A DNA stretch of 36,913 nt, taken from the NCBI GenBank assembly GCA_045546175.1, contig JAZQCI010000093.1, forward strand, positions 1 to 36,913, given 5' to 3'. The translations under genes and the position numbers were made by a program. The stretch comes from CAG-791 sp045546175 (GTDB lineage Bacteria > Bacillota > Clostridia > Lachnospirales > Lachnospiraceae). Below the pieces are notes generated by a model. It did not search any database. It was not told the origin of the DNA and saw nothing but the letters and a program-made list of their open reading frames with translations. This document shows positions 16,655-23,594 of this stretch, one piece after another (the stretch's first letter is position 1; the number at the start of each line of letters is the position of its first letter).

Positions 16655-17929
16655 TTGGCTACTAAGTATAACCTCACGGACGTGCAGATCAGGCACCTGG
16701 CGATCATATGCTACCGGGAACAGGGGAGCAATGATGCGGGTGTACGGGCCTGCGCGAGTCACATGTGCAATTATTATGAGAAATGGCAGAAAAAGAACTA
16801 TCCTTCAGTGTATGAATGTACCTTCGGCTCGGGCTGGTATTGGAGCAGAGCCAGAAACGAGGCGTGGATAGCGGCGAACCCTAAAGTACCTGCAGGCGTT
16901 ATTGCAGCTGTCCGCGATGTAATAGTCAACGGACATCGAAATATCCCCGAATATGTAGACGAGTATGACTGCCTGTCGGATATCGCCATGATCATCAACG
17001 ATGGCAAGAGTTACACGCGAGAAAAAGACAAAGACTATATCCTGAATCGGGCAAATTACATTCCGAACAAGACCATTATTCAGAGTATTTATGCGGAAGG
17101 TTCCGGAGACAGATATACTTTCTGCTGCTTCCCTGATGGGGTGGACGGCAAATGTGATGCTTTCGGATACATCAATAAAAACCTTCCCGAAAAGGAGGGA
17201 AAGACTGCTATGGCAATACCGGACAGCGCCTGTACAATAGCTGAGAATATTGCTGTCGATCAGAGCCACGGATACTCCCAGGCAAACAGGTGGGGGCCTG
17301 ATTATGATTGCAGCAGCATGGTGATCAATGCGTATATCAAAGCAGGCGTCCCGATCGATAAGACGAAAGTCTACTACACCGGAAACATGCAGGGTCTGAA
17401 AGATTATGGCTTTGTGGATGTGACCGACAAGGTCGACCTTAACACGGGAGCCGGCATGCTGCGCGGTGATATCCTGTACTACCATATCTCGGGGACCAAT
17501 GGCCATACAGCTATGTACTGCGGCAATGGAAAGATCGTCCATGCCAGAGGCCAGTCTTACGGATCCTCAGCTACGGGAGACCAGGGCAGCGAGATCGCGG
17601 TCACTTCATATACGCGGTCCAAATGGCGGCATGTACTGAGATACAAAGGATCTGTTACTGAGGCGGTACCGGTAACGCATTCTGTTACTTCTGCAGAAAT
17701 GCCTGAGATCGAGATCGGCTCCGTAGGTGCTGCCGTGAGCATCCTGCAGGCTCTGCTTGACCTTATGGGATACATAGGTGCAAATTATCAGCCCCTCGAC
17801 ATAGACGGCGAATTCGGGCCGAATACGGCGTATGCCCTGATACAGTACCAGACGGCGGCGGGGCTTACGGCTGACGGGGTCTGCGGTACAAAAACGTGGA
17901 AACGGCTGAGAGAGGGGATGAAGGTATGA
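16655..17929 (+). CDS. Modular endolysin (cysteine peptidase/amidase plus cell-wall binding)
   Basis: A 424-residue peptidoglycan hydrolase. Residues 1-170 are an N-terminal domain (HLAIICYREQGSNDAGVRAC) that could be a SleB- or muramidase-like hydrolase. Residues about 190-332 are a cysteine amidohydrolase of NlpC/P60 or Amidase_5 type with YDCSSMV (C219), GHTAMYCGNGKIVHARG (H284, H296). Residues 355-418 form a PG_binding_1 domain (DIDGEFGPNTAYALIQYQ). There is no signal peptide, fitting holin-dependent release. The start is TTG with AAGGAGGTGA upstream. The next small membrane gene overlaps the stop. Confidence 0.88.
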   Translation: MATKYNLTDVQIRHLAIICYREQGSNDAGVRACASHMCNYYEKWQKKNYPSVYECTFGSGWYWSRARNEAWIAANPKVPAGVIAAVRDVIVNGHRNIPEYVDEYDCLSDIAMIINDGKSYTREKDKDYILNRANYIPNKTIIQSIYAEGSGDRYTFCCFPDGVDGKCDAFGYINKNLPEKEGKTAMAIPDSACTIAENIAVDQSHGYSQANRWGPDYDCSSMVINAYIKAGVPIDKTKVYYTGNMQGLKDYGFVDVTDKVDLNTGAGMLRGDILYYHISGTNGHTAMYCGNGKIVHARGQSYGSSATGDQGSEIAVTSYTRSKWRHVLRYKGSVTEAVPVTHSVTSAEMPEIEIGSVGAAVSILQALLDLMGYIGANYQPLDIDGEFGPNTAYALIQYQTAAGLTADGVCGTKTWKRLREGMKV

Positions 17930-18045
17930 TAACACTGCTTATGCTCCTTGTCATTTTATCCCTTATCGCTGTCATTGCTTTCGACGGTATTCAGGAGGCA
18001 AAGAAAGAGGATGAGGAAGACGACGAATTCATAGATTGGAGGTGA
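17926..18045 (+). CDS. Small single-span membrane protein
   Basis: A 39-residue protein overlapping the endolysin stop (ATGA). It has one membrane segment (LLMLLVILSLIAVIAF, about 4-19) followed by a very acidic tail (KEDEEDDEF). Next to holin and endolysin it could be an antiholin, a second holin or a lysis regulator. Nothing in the sequence fixes which. Confidence 0.6.
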   Translation: MITLLMLLVILSLIAVIAFDGIQEAKKEDEEDDEFIDWR

Positions 18046-18049
18046 CTGC

Positions 18050-18385
18050 ATGGGCTTCAAAATGGATGAAGATACTTTTGAGATAGAGATAACGCGTGCG
18101 GACTCGGGACACCAGCTGGTTACCGTAAAGCTTAACGGAACGCCGTATGAAATGCAGGAAGGCGACGAGATCCACTTCGGCGTAAAGGAGGATTACGACG
18201 ATAAGGTCTGTCTTTTCACTAAGAAATATACGACTAATCCGTTCATACTTGCATTCGATCCGCCCGATACCAGGTTCCTGGACTTCGGGAAATATCACTA
18301 TGATATGCAGATCGTTTTCGCCAACGGGTTCACGCGTACATTTATCGAGAAAAAGCTTTTTAGAATCACTGAGGAGGTTGTGTGA
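18050..18385 (+). CDS. Virion accessory protein, BppU N-terminal-like
   Basis: A 111-residue beta-rich protein. The arrangement FEIEITRADSGHQLVTVKLN, YEMQEGDEIHFGVKE, FGKYHYDMQIVFANGFTRTF matches a small domain common at the start of upper baseplate and accessory tail proteins of Gram-positive phages. Here it stands alone and is coupled to the downstream fibre gene by TGATG overlap. A structural role is inferred. Confidence 0.6.
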   Translation: MGFKMDEDTFEIEITRADSGHQLVTVKLNGTPYEMQEGDEIHFGVKEDYDDKVCLFTKKYTTNPFILAFDPPDTRFLDFGKYHYDMQIVFANGFTRTFIEKKLFRITEEVV

Positions 18386-19623
18386 TGATAATTGATGCTG
18401 ATACTACGATTATCGACGGAGAAATAACCGTTGATATTGACGGTATTCCCGGAGCACCGGGAAAGAGCGCCTATGAGCTGGCCGTGCTGAACGGCTATAC
18501 CGGGACGCTTGAGCAGTGGCTGGCAGAGGTAAATCCCCAAACAAGGGTGACTACCCTTGATGACACATATCTTACAGAGCATGTGATCGAGGCCGTCGGT
18601 AATCCGGTTTATGTCAGTGATGATGCACTTGAGCAGTACGCTCAGTATAATATCACAAAATCAGGATGGTATGTCATTGCACGTATCGCCCCGAAACCGG
18701 GCGTTACCGCGTCGGATGCGGTTGTCGAAGGCGCATCGGGTGTTGTGCTTGCGGCTGATCATGTAGATGTTGCCATCGAGTTTGAAGTGGCGTCTGTCTC
18801 CAAAGTGGTAAGGATCACATGGGGCGGCGAAACAGAGATCTTTGTGTTTAAAGCAACAGATCTGGCCATCCGCAATCTTGATTACCGTGTCACCTTCTAC
18901 CTGTATGATATCGCGCCGTATACTACATGGGAATATGCGCTCACTACGGATGCCACGTTCGCGGCAGACAAGTATTACTATACCAAGGACGAGGACGAGA
19001 ATTATACACTTGCGGAAGTCACGGCAGGCGAGACGGTTCCTACAGTATATTATGAGGACTTGTACACTCTGACAGCGGATGAGACATTTGCCACAGGCAA
19101 GACCTATTACACACTGGCTGACAGCGTTTACACGGCGGCTACGGTGACGGCAGGCGAAGCAATTCCGGCAGACACCTACTACGAACATAGCTACGTGCTG
19201 ACAAGTGACGTTGCTTTTGTGGATGGCAAGACCTACTACACAAAGAGTGGTGCCACATACACAGCGGCTACCGTGACAGCAGGCGAAGCTGTCCCCGCGG
19301 ACACTTATTACGTCCATAGCAAGGTTACATTTGCAGGCATGGTCCGCAACATTACTTATGTGTGCAACGTTCCTGTCGACTGCCCCCAGCAGTACACTCT
19401 GCCGGAGATCGAGGATGAAACACATGGGTGCTGGTTCGAGATCAGGCTCAGACATACGGGTACCTTCAGCTCGACGCTGGTCGTGCCGGAAGGGGTAAAA
19501 GTGGCTACTGAACATACGCAGGCAGAGACTGCGGGCATAAACATGGTTGACCTTCATTATACCGCGATCGGAGGCCTGAAGGTGTGGAGATTCATGAATA
19601 CACATTCGACCATTCCGGCGTAA
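18385..19623 (+). CDS. Repeat-containing tail fibre / accessory tail protein
   Basis: A 412-residue protein. Near the N-terminus it has IPGAPGKSAYELAVLNGYTG and TLEQWLAEV, a module widespread in gut phage fibres. A beta-rich middle contains three 43-residue tandem repeats (18934-19320), each with LTxDxxF, TYY, TAGExxP and YY. The C-terminal domain (DCPQQYTLPEIEDETHGCWF) resembles a fibre tip. The ATG at 18385 follows GAGGAGG by seven bases and overlaps the previous stop. It is separated from the main tail block by the lysis genes, which is unusual. Confidence 0.7.
   Translation: MIIDADTTIIDGEITVDIDGIPGAPGKSAYELAVLNGYTGTLEQWLAEVNPQTRVTTLDDTYLTEHVIEAVGNPVYVSDDALEQYAQYNITKSGWYVIARIAPKPGVTASDAVVEGASGVVLAADHVDVAIEFEVASVSKVVRITWGGETEIFVFKATDLAIRNLDYRVTFYLYDIAPYTTWEYALTTDATFAADKYYYTKDEDENYTLAEVTAGETVPTVYYEDLYTLTADETFATGKTYYTLADSVYTAATVTAGEAIPADTYYEHSYVLTSDVAFVDGKTYYTKSGATYTAATVTAGEAVPADTYYVHSKVTFAGMVRNITYVCNVPVDCPQQYTLPEIEDETHGCWFEIRLRHTGTFSSTLVVPEGVKVATEHTQAETAGINMVDLHYTAIGGLKVWRFMNTHSTIPA
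18934..19320 (+). repeat. Three 129-bp tandem repeats in fibre gene
   Basis: Units start at 18934, 19063 and 19192, each exactly 129 bp (43 codons). Units 2 and 3 are most alike (for example TAATVTAGEA in both); unit 1 is diverged. Exact period with diverged sequence indicates old duplications kept in frame, so repeat number may vary between relatives. Confidence 0.9.
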
Positions 19624-19637
19624 AGGAGGCGATATAA

Positions 19638-20030
19638 ATGATATGGAGATATGAGAAACTCGACGAAAACGGCAAATATCAATATTGTCCCGCCAATGAT
19701 CCCACGGGCGAAGTGACGGGGCATATTGTGATTAATGTCAGGGCGTGGTTCGATGAAAACCCGGAAGAGCGGAAACGTCTCGGATGGATCAAACACCTGT
19801 ACTACGAATCGAACGAAGAGTTTTTTGCCGATTACCCTGACTTTGATCCTGCATTGCAGTATGCTGTCCAGGGTACCAGGATTATTGATGAGTGGACAAT
19901 AGCTGACTCTTATGACCTCATGGATAAAACCGATGATATGAAGGAGCTTGAGGCGATGTTCGAAGTCATGGGCCTGTATACACCAAGCGGCCTTGTGCAG
20001 CTTGACGGTCATGGAGGTGTTCTTGTATGA
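19638..20030 (+). CDS. Putative virion accessory protein
   Basis: A 130-residue acidic protein with many aromatic residues (MIWRYEKLDENGKYQYCPAN, then HIVINVRAWFDENPEERKRL). I do not recognise the family. The AGGAGGCGATATAA ribosome site and tight coupling to the fibre gene before and the small gene after show that it is translated in the late operon. A fibre chaperone or minor virion protein is plausible. Confidence 0.6.
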   Translation: MIWRYEKLDENGKYQYCPANDPTGEVTGHIVINVRAWFDENPEERKRLGWIKHLYYESNEEFFADYPDFDPALQYAVQGTRIIDEWTIADSYDLMDKTDDMKELEAMFEVMGLYTPSGLVQLDGHGGVLV

Positions 20031-20188
20031 TAAGGGATATAAACATTATTAATGCTATCCAGAAGGAAAAGAACAGGGAAATCGCACAGAATGACCTGCC
20101 GCCGCTGGATCCGGAAGGCGTGAAGCTTGCAGAACACTGCAGGTTTACATTTGATATCATCGCTACGCCGATAGACCCGAAGAGATAA
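20027..20188 (+). CDS. Small protein of unknown function
   Basis: A 53-residue protein starting in an ATGA overlap with the previous stop. It has a helical N-terminus (DINIINAIQKEKNREIAQND) and a strand-like C-terminus (CRFTFDIIATPIDPKR). Nothing identifies its function; operon position suggests a late product. Confidence 0.6.
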   Translation: MIRDINIINAIQKEKNREIAQNDLPPLDPEGVKLAEHCRFTFDIIATPIDPKR

Positions 20189-20203
20189 GATAAGGAGGCC
20201 ATA

Positions 20204-20680
20204 ATGTTTGATGTAAAAGAAACAACCTCAAGAGCCTCTACCGATTGCGGGACTGCGTGCATGGTGAGCTTCCTGGCTTACTATGGCAAAGAGGCAAGCA
20301 TTGATGAAATCAGAAAAGAATGCGTAAAGATCTACGGGTCCACCGGTAAAGATCTTTGTGTCTGCGGTAGAAAACGCGGACTCAACATGATTCCATGGAA
20401 AGAGGGCTGGGTAACCTGGCTGGAAGGAAAGGAAGACGGTGAAACAACTGACGTTCCGATCTTTGAGCAGGACCGTCCGGCGATCTGTCTGTGGCAGAAA
20501 CGGCACTGGATCATTTACTGCGGAATGGATGATAAGAATCCCGGCAGGGTTATCATTATGGATCCGGCAAGAGGACGGTATAGTATAAGAAAATCTCTTT
20601 TTGATGCCTGGTATTCGGGAGTTTTTATCACCAACGGCATTCCGGAGAGACTGCCCGGCACAGAAGCAGAACAGTCATAA
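20204..20680 (+). CDS. C39-like (papain-fold) cysteine peptidase
   Basis: A 158-residue protein with the pattern of a C39-like peptidase. STDCGTACMVSFLAYYG (12-28) carries the catalytic cysteine (C15 of DCG), KRHWIIYCG (99-107) the histidine (H101), and IMDPARG (118-124) the aspartate (D120). There is no signal peptide, membrane segment or ABC transporter. It is the last gene before the attachment region, where cargo genes often sit, but it shares the late operon and its terminator. It might process a virion or host peptide, or be an inactive homologue. AAGGAGG precedes the ATG. Confidence 0.72.
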   Translation: MFDVKETTSRASTDCGTACMVSFLAYYGKEASIDEIRKECVKIYGSTGKDLCVCGRKRGLNMIPWKEGWVTWLEGKEDGETTDVPIFEQDRPAICLWQKRHWIIYCGMDDKNPGRVIIMDPARGRYSIRKSLFDAWYSGVFITNGIPERLPGTEAEQS

Positions 20681-20684
20681 CGTG

Positions 20685-20716
20685 AAAGCCTGCCCTATGA
20701 GGGGCAGGCTTTTATT
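20685..20716 (+). terminator. Late operon terminator
   Basis: An 11-bp stem AAAGCCTGCCC (20685-20695) with GGGCAGGCTTT (20702-20712), six-base loop, followed by a T-rich stretch. It closes the structural/lysis operon just before the attachment region. Confidence 0.92.
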
Positions 20717-20720
20717 TATT

Positions 20721-20992
20721 TGTTCGAGTCCAACTAAAAACAAAAAGGGGCAGAAAAGGGGCAAACTCTGTTCTTATACGCCTTTTTGTGTCATAAATGG
20801 TAACCCAAAATGCCTATATTTACGGGCTTTTTTGCGTTTTGCCTATCTGTGTCAGAACCAACAAAAGCCCGATTGTGGACTCGAACATTAGCGAAAATCC
20901 CCTTGATTTATGGGCACATCCTTCAGTTCTTGTTGTCCCGAGGGGCAGAAAAGGGGCAAAGTCAAAAAGTTTTCCGAAAAATGTTCGAGTCC
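20721..20992. other. attP region with arm-type repeats
   Basis: This 270-base gene-free stretch lies between the late terminator and the 3' end of the integrase gene. It holds two identical 20-bp repeats, AGGGGCAGAAAAGGGGCAAA, at 20746-20765 and 20941-20960. Each contains GGGGCA twice at 11-bp spacing, as expected of integrase arm sites. TGTTCGAGTCC occurs at 20721-20731 and 20982-20992 and inverted at 20877-20887. The inverted copy lies between the arm repeats; read on the minus strand from 20886 to 20863 it resembles the T-loop and acceptor strand at the 3' end of a tRNA gene (GTTCGAGTCC then ATCGGGC and T). It is my best core candidate. An inverted repeat CGGGCTTTT/AAAAGCCCG (20823-20831, 20863-20871) overlaps it. 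Confidence 0.65.
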
Positions 20993-20997
20993 CGTAT

Positions 20998-22104
20998 TTA
21001 CCCGAGAAGAGCAACATTTTCGATGGCTTTATTATCCATGTCGCGCCGCTTTTCGGTGATATGCAGGTAGATCTTACGGGTAATGTCGGAGTCGGCATGG
21101 CCCACGCGGCGCGATATCACGTCAAGCGGCACACCCTTTTCAGCCAGCAGAGAAACATGTGTATGCCTGAGGGCATGAGGCGTGATCACGTGGCCGATCT
21201 GTTTACTGCACCGGCAAAGATACATCCTGTAAGCCTCATAACTCATGATCACGCCGCCTTTCCCCGGAAAGAAAAGGCTGCTGCGGTATCCCCGTCTGAT
21301 CATATCGGTCTTACGGAAACTCCTGATTTCCCGTATGCACTTTTCAAGTTCGGGCTGGATGAACACATCCCTGTTAGAAGTGTCCGTCTTGACGCCGTCC
21401 TCTATGATGTTATCAACGTACTGATATGTCTTTGTCACATGAATGTACTGCTTATCTATATCGCTGTCATTAAGGGCCATGGCCTCGCCGATCCGCAGGC
21501 CCGACAAGGCGAGGAATTGCGTGAGAAGCTTCCACCTGTTGTTTTTCATGCTCTCCAGCAGCTGATTAAGCTCTCCTGTTTCGAGATATTTATCCTGAAG
21601 TTTTACTACTCTCTCCTTATCCGGGAAACTCTTTATCCTGTCAACAAAACTGATATTATCCAGGTATTCATTCTCATATCCCCACCGTAACATGGCCTTG
21701 AGCCGCACGATGTAACCGTTCAGCGTGCTGTGAGGCTTCCCTGACTGCTTAAGCCGTGTAACGATATCCTTGGCGCTGAGCCTGTCAATGGGAGTGTTCC
21801 CGCCGATGATCTCAAGCGCATGATCTATGGTGTATTCATTTCTATACCATGTCTGTTTTCGGACCGTTTCCTTCTGGGCCTCGATGTAGTACTCTTTCAG
21901 CTGTGTCAGCGTGAGAGCGTTTGCATTTTCGCCTGCCGTTATCAGTCCATTGATCTTTTTGAGGAGCAGCTCCTCCGCGATTTTTCTGGCGGTTCTTGAG
22001 TTTGATTCGATCGTAACGGACGTTTTACGCTTCTTTCCCGTCTGAGGGTCAGTGTACCGCTCACACAGTTTGTATGTGCCTCGGTTGGTTGTTTCAATCC
22101 ACAT
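20998..22104 (-). CDS. int: Tyrosine-family integrase
   Basis: A 368-residue tyrosine recombinase that inserts the phage into, and with an excisionase removes it from, the host chromosome. The N-terminal 60 residues look like an arm-DNA-binding domain (TTNRGTYKLCERYTDPQTGK), followed by a helical core-binding domain (about 65-165). The catalytic domain has R204 (SGLRIGEAMAL), K239, H310 and R313 (HALRHTHVSLL), H336 (GHADSD) and nucleophile Y346. The ATG at 22104 is used because AAGGAGG lies nine bases upstream; an ATG at 22125 would place that site inside the gene. The 3' end faces attP. Confidence 0.96.
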   Translation of the reverse strand: MWIETTNRGTYKLCERYTDPQTGKKRKTSVTIESNSRTARKIAEELLLKKINGLITAGENANALTLTQLKEYYIEAQKETVRKQTWYRNEYTIDHALEIIGGNTPIDRLSAKDIVTRLKQSGKPHSTLNGYIVRLKAMLRWGYENEYLDNISFVDRIKSFPDKERVVKLQDKYLETGELNQLLESMKNNRWKLLTQFLALSGLRIGEAMALNDSDIDKQYIHVTKTYQYVDNIIEDGVKTDTSNRDVFIQPELEKCIREIRSFRKTDMIRRGYRSSLFFPGKGGVIMSYEAYRMYLCRCSKQIGHVITPHALRHTHVSLLAEKGVPLDVISRRVGHADSDITRKIYLHITEKRRDMDNKAIENVALLG

Positions 22105-22119
22105 AAACTTTCCTCCTTC

Positions 22120-22149
22120 TTGCATAATGCTGTCCGGAGGTGCTATAAT
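22120..22149 (+). promoter_or_regulatory. Predicted promoter of a small RNA
   Basis: TTGCAT (22120-22125), 18-bp spacer, perfect TATAAT (22144-22149) with an extended TGC directly before it. It points rightward in the spacer between integrase and repressor, where no plus-strand gene follows before a terminator at 22190. Confidence 0.55.
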
Positions 22150-22181
22150 CCAATTGTGGATTCTGGATTTACACCTCCGGA
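22133..22181. other. Nested inverted repeats between integrase and repressor
   Basis: TCCGGAGGTG (22133-22142) and CACCTCCGGA (22172-22181) are perfect inverted repeats enclosing a second one, AATCCA/TGGATT (22147-22152, 22157-22162). The element covers the predicted promoter's -10 box, so a protein could bind here. In a leftward repressor-integrase transcript it could fold just upstream of the integrase ribosome site. Confidence 0.6.
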
Positions 22182-22235
22182 ATAAACGCGCCGTTCATCC
22201 TGTGGGGGCAGGGTGGACGGCTTTTCTATTTTATT
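22156..22235 (+). ncRNA. Predicted small RNA, antisense to the cI-int spacer
   Basis: Expected transcript of about 80 bases from the promoter at 22120-22149 to a terminator. The terminator stem is 22190-22202 with 22209-22221 (13 bp, two of them G-U pairs on this strand), loop TGGGGG, then a T-rich tail. The two G-U pairs become mismatches on the opposite strand, so the structure is designed for rightward RNA. It has no coding capacity and is antisense to any repressor-integrase readthrough RNA. Confidence 0.5.
22190..22235 (+). terminator. Terminator between integrase and repressor genes
   Basis: A 13-bp stem, GCCGTTCATCCTG with CAGGGTGGACGGC, and a tail CTTTTCTATTTTATTT. It works best on the plus strand. 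It would also stop plus-strand transcription from entering the antisense side of the repressor gene. Confidence 0.7.
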
Positions 22236-22863
22236 TAACAACACTCTGAAATGCTACAGCCTTTCCCAATACATGGACATCGGCCAGCTCCGAGCCGGAA
22301 TATTCCATATCTTTAAAATCGGGGTTCTCGGCCCTAAGTACCAGTACGGATTTATTTGCGTAAAAGAACACCCTTTTCAGCGTAGCTTCATCCCCGATCG
22401 CAACGGCAGCAATTTCTCCATTCTCGACTTCCTCCTGCTTCCGTATAAAGACAAGATCTCCGTCATGGATTCTCGCCCCAATCATGCTGTCACCGTGAGC
22501 TATCAGCACGAAATCGGCATGAATGCCTTCGAGCTGGTCGACGTAGTATTCAATCTGCTCGGACATAAACCTCAGTTCACCGCAAGCCACCTCGCCGAGG
22601 ACTGGAAGTGACTGTTTCGTGATCGGATGAATGTTTGAGTAGGCGGGAAGAATGGTGGAACCATCCTCCCAGCCCATAATAACAGCAGGAGATATTTGCA
22701 GGGCTTTGGCAAGAGCCATGATCTTGTCTCTCTTCATGTTGGCAATATCACCAGATTCCCATCTTGATATTGTTCCTTCATTAACTCCAACAGAAGTCGC
22801 TACTTCCTTCATAGTCATATTCAGTTCTTGCCTTCTGGATTTTAAGATATCTTTTACTTCCAT
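22231..22863 (-). CDS. CI/LexA-like repressor
   Basis: A 210-residue lysogeny repressor. Residues about 3-62 form an XRE-type helix-turn-helix (MTMKEVATSVGVNEGTISRW). Residues about 85-205 form an S24/LexA-type autoprotease with cleavage site C94-G95, serine S126 (HGDSMIGARI) and lysine K163 (EATLKRV). RecA-stimulated self-cleavage would explain induction by DNA damage; the Cys-Gly site is as in UmuD. The ATG at 22863 follows GGGAGG by eleven bases; a longer reading to 23013 would run through the operators and is rejected. It is transcribed leftward from a promoter overlapped by operator O1. Confidence 0.95.
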   Translation of the reverse strand: MEVKDILKSRRQELNMTMKEVATSVGVNEGTISRWESGDIANMKRDKIMALAKALQISPAVIMGWEDGSTILPAYSNIHPITKQSLPVLGEVACGELRFMSEQIEYYVDQLEGIHADFVLIAHGDSMIGARIHDGDLVFIRKQEEVENGEIAAVAIGDEATLKRVFFYANKSVLVLRAENPDFKDMEYSGSELADVHVLGKAVAFQSVVK

Positions 22864-22897
22864 TCTTATGGTATCCTCCCTTGGCTTTGTACATATG

Positions 22898-22926
22898 ATT
22901 ATAAGTGCTTTGTTGCAAAAACGCAA
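22898..22926 (-). promoter_or_regulatory. Repressor promoter (PRM-like)
   Basis: On the minus strand: TTGCGT (22926-22921), 17-bp spacer, perfect TATAAT (22903-22898). Operator O1 covers the -35 box, which implies negative autoregulation by the repressor. Confidence 0.8.
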
Positions 22927-22927
22927 T
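22912..22927. promoter_or_regulatory. Repressor operator O1
   Basis: GTTGCAAAAACGCAAT, a 16-bp imperfect palindrome with half-sites TTGC/GCAA. Covers the -35 box of the repressor promoter. Confidence 0.75.
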
Positions 22928-22952
22928 AAATATTTGCTGAAAAAGAAAATAT

Positions 22953-22968
22953 CTTGCAAATACGCATT
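22953..22968. promoter_or_regulatory. Repressor operator O2
   Basis: CTTGCAAATACGCATT, same consensus as O1; centre 41 bp from O1. Its right edge enters the -35 box of PR. Confidence 0.75.
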
Positions 22969-22995
22969 GACATAATTCGACAAACGCGTTATCAT
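22967..22995 (+). promoter_or_regulatory. Early promoter PR
   Basis: Perfect TTGACA (22967-22972), 17-bp spacer, TATCAT (22990-22995). Drives the early operon beginning with the cro-like gene. O2 touches the -35 box and O3 covers the predicted start of transcription near 23002. Confidence 0.9.
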
Positions 22996-22998
22996 AGA

Positions 22999-23014
22999 CT
23001 TGCGTAAACGCAAG
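22999..23014. promoter_or_regulatory. Repressor operator O3
   Basis: CTTGCGTAAACGCAAG, the most symmetrical site: seven-base half-sites CTTGCGT/ACGCAAG around AA. Lies on the transcription start of PR. Confidence 0.85.
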
Positions 23015-23033
23015 AACGATAGGAGGTGAATAG

Positions 23034-23243
23034 ATGTTTAACGAGACTGAATTCGAAGTTCAGAAAGTCAGAGCCAATGTAACTAATAAACAAATTGCCG
23101 AAAAGCTTAATATTGACGAGTCTACTTTGTATAGAAAGGTTAAGAACGGCGGTAATTTTACTAGGAAAGAGATAGGAATACTGATTGATTTCCTTGGAAT
23201 TGAAGATCCGATGGATATTTTTTTTGCCGAAGAACTTGCGTAA
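23034..23243 (+). CDS. Cro-like helix-turn-helix regulator
   Basis: A 69-residue DNA-binding protein, first gene of the PR operon. NVTNKQIAEKLNIDESTLYR (about 15-34) is a helix-turn-helix, followed by a helix IGILIDFLGIEDPMDIFF. It has no protease domain. Position opposite the repressor and next to shared operators points to a Cro-type role: turning down the repressor promoter and later PR. AGGAGGTGA precedes the ATG by eight bases. A further operator, O4, follows the gene. Confidence 0.85.
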   Translation: MFNETEFEVQKVRANVTNKQIAEKLNIDESTLYRKVKNGGNFTRKEIGILIDFLGIEDPMDIFFAEELA

Positions 23244-23250
23244 AAGCAAG
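23235..23250. promoter_or_regulatory. Repressor operator-like site O4
   Basis: CTTGCGTAAAAGCAAG, differing from O3 by one base in the right half-site. It overlaps the end of the cro-like gene, 236 bp from O3, with no clear promoter next to it. It could act as a roadblock or a looping partner. Confidence 0.75.
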
Positions 23251-23273
23251 TCACGAATTAGGGAGGTGAACAC

Positions 23274-23417
23274 ATGAATGAGGCAACGCTTAGGAAGGTT
23301 CTGGAAAATTACCTTGCGGATAATCTTATCGATCAGATCATGGCAGATATTGCTGAGCTGGAGGATGACGAGCAGCTGCAGGTTACTCTGGAGACCACGA
23401 TCACGATCGGGAGGTAA
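23274..23417 (+). CDS. Small early protein of unknown function
   Basis: A 47-residue acidic helical protein (LRKVLENYLADNLIDQIMAD) with a good GGGAGGTGA site. Second gene of the early operon, between O4 and a small basic protein. Function unknown. Confidence 0.65.
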   Translation: MNEATLRKVLENYLADNLIDQIMADIAELEDDEQLQVTLETTITIGR

Positions 23418-23423
23418 TGGATT

Positions 23424-23570
23424 TTGAAGAAGCAGAATAGACGGAAGAAAATAAAAAGACTTCTTTACCGTCAGATAAAACTTTTGGCCAAGGAGTCTAA
23501 AAAAGCAGTGGATGGGCAAGAGCTTTCCCAGTTAAGTAAAGCCATGGCTGAATTAAGCGATCGGATTTAA
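23424..23570 (+). CDS. Small basic early protein
   Basis: A 48-residue, strongly basic protein (MKKQNRRKKIKRLLYRQIKL) with an amphipathic C-terminal helix. TTG start with GGGAGG nine bases upstream; that ribosome site overlaps the stop codon of the preceding gene. Nucleic acid binding is possible; no family recognised. Confidence 0.55.
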   Translation: MKKQNRRKKIKRLLYRQIKLLAKESKKAVDGQELSQLSKAMAELSDRI

Positions 23571-23594
23571 CGGCTCATACATGGAGGTGTAATC

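Noticed and set aside
18661..19605. 314-codon open frame on the minus strand opposite the repeat fibre
   Set aside because: Shadow of a well-supported late gene; no ribosome site, no minus-strand neighbours, Cys/His-rich random-looking sequence.
20721..20992. tRNA gene suggested by TTCGAGTCC
   Set aside because: Only T-loop and acceptor-like 3' parts are present; no D-arm, anticodon arm or matching 5' acceptor strand. Better explained as an attachment core.
20797..21690. 297-codon open frame on the plus strand opposite the integrase
   Set aside because: It is the antisense shadow of a clear tyrosine recombinase, has no ribosome site and runs through the attachment region.
22864..23013. 50-residue N-terminal extension of the repressor
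   Set aside because: It would run through operators and both promoters; the ATG at 22863 has a good ribosome site and starts the HTH domain.
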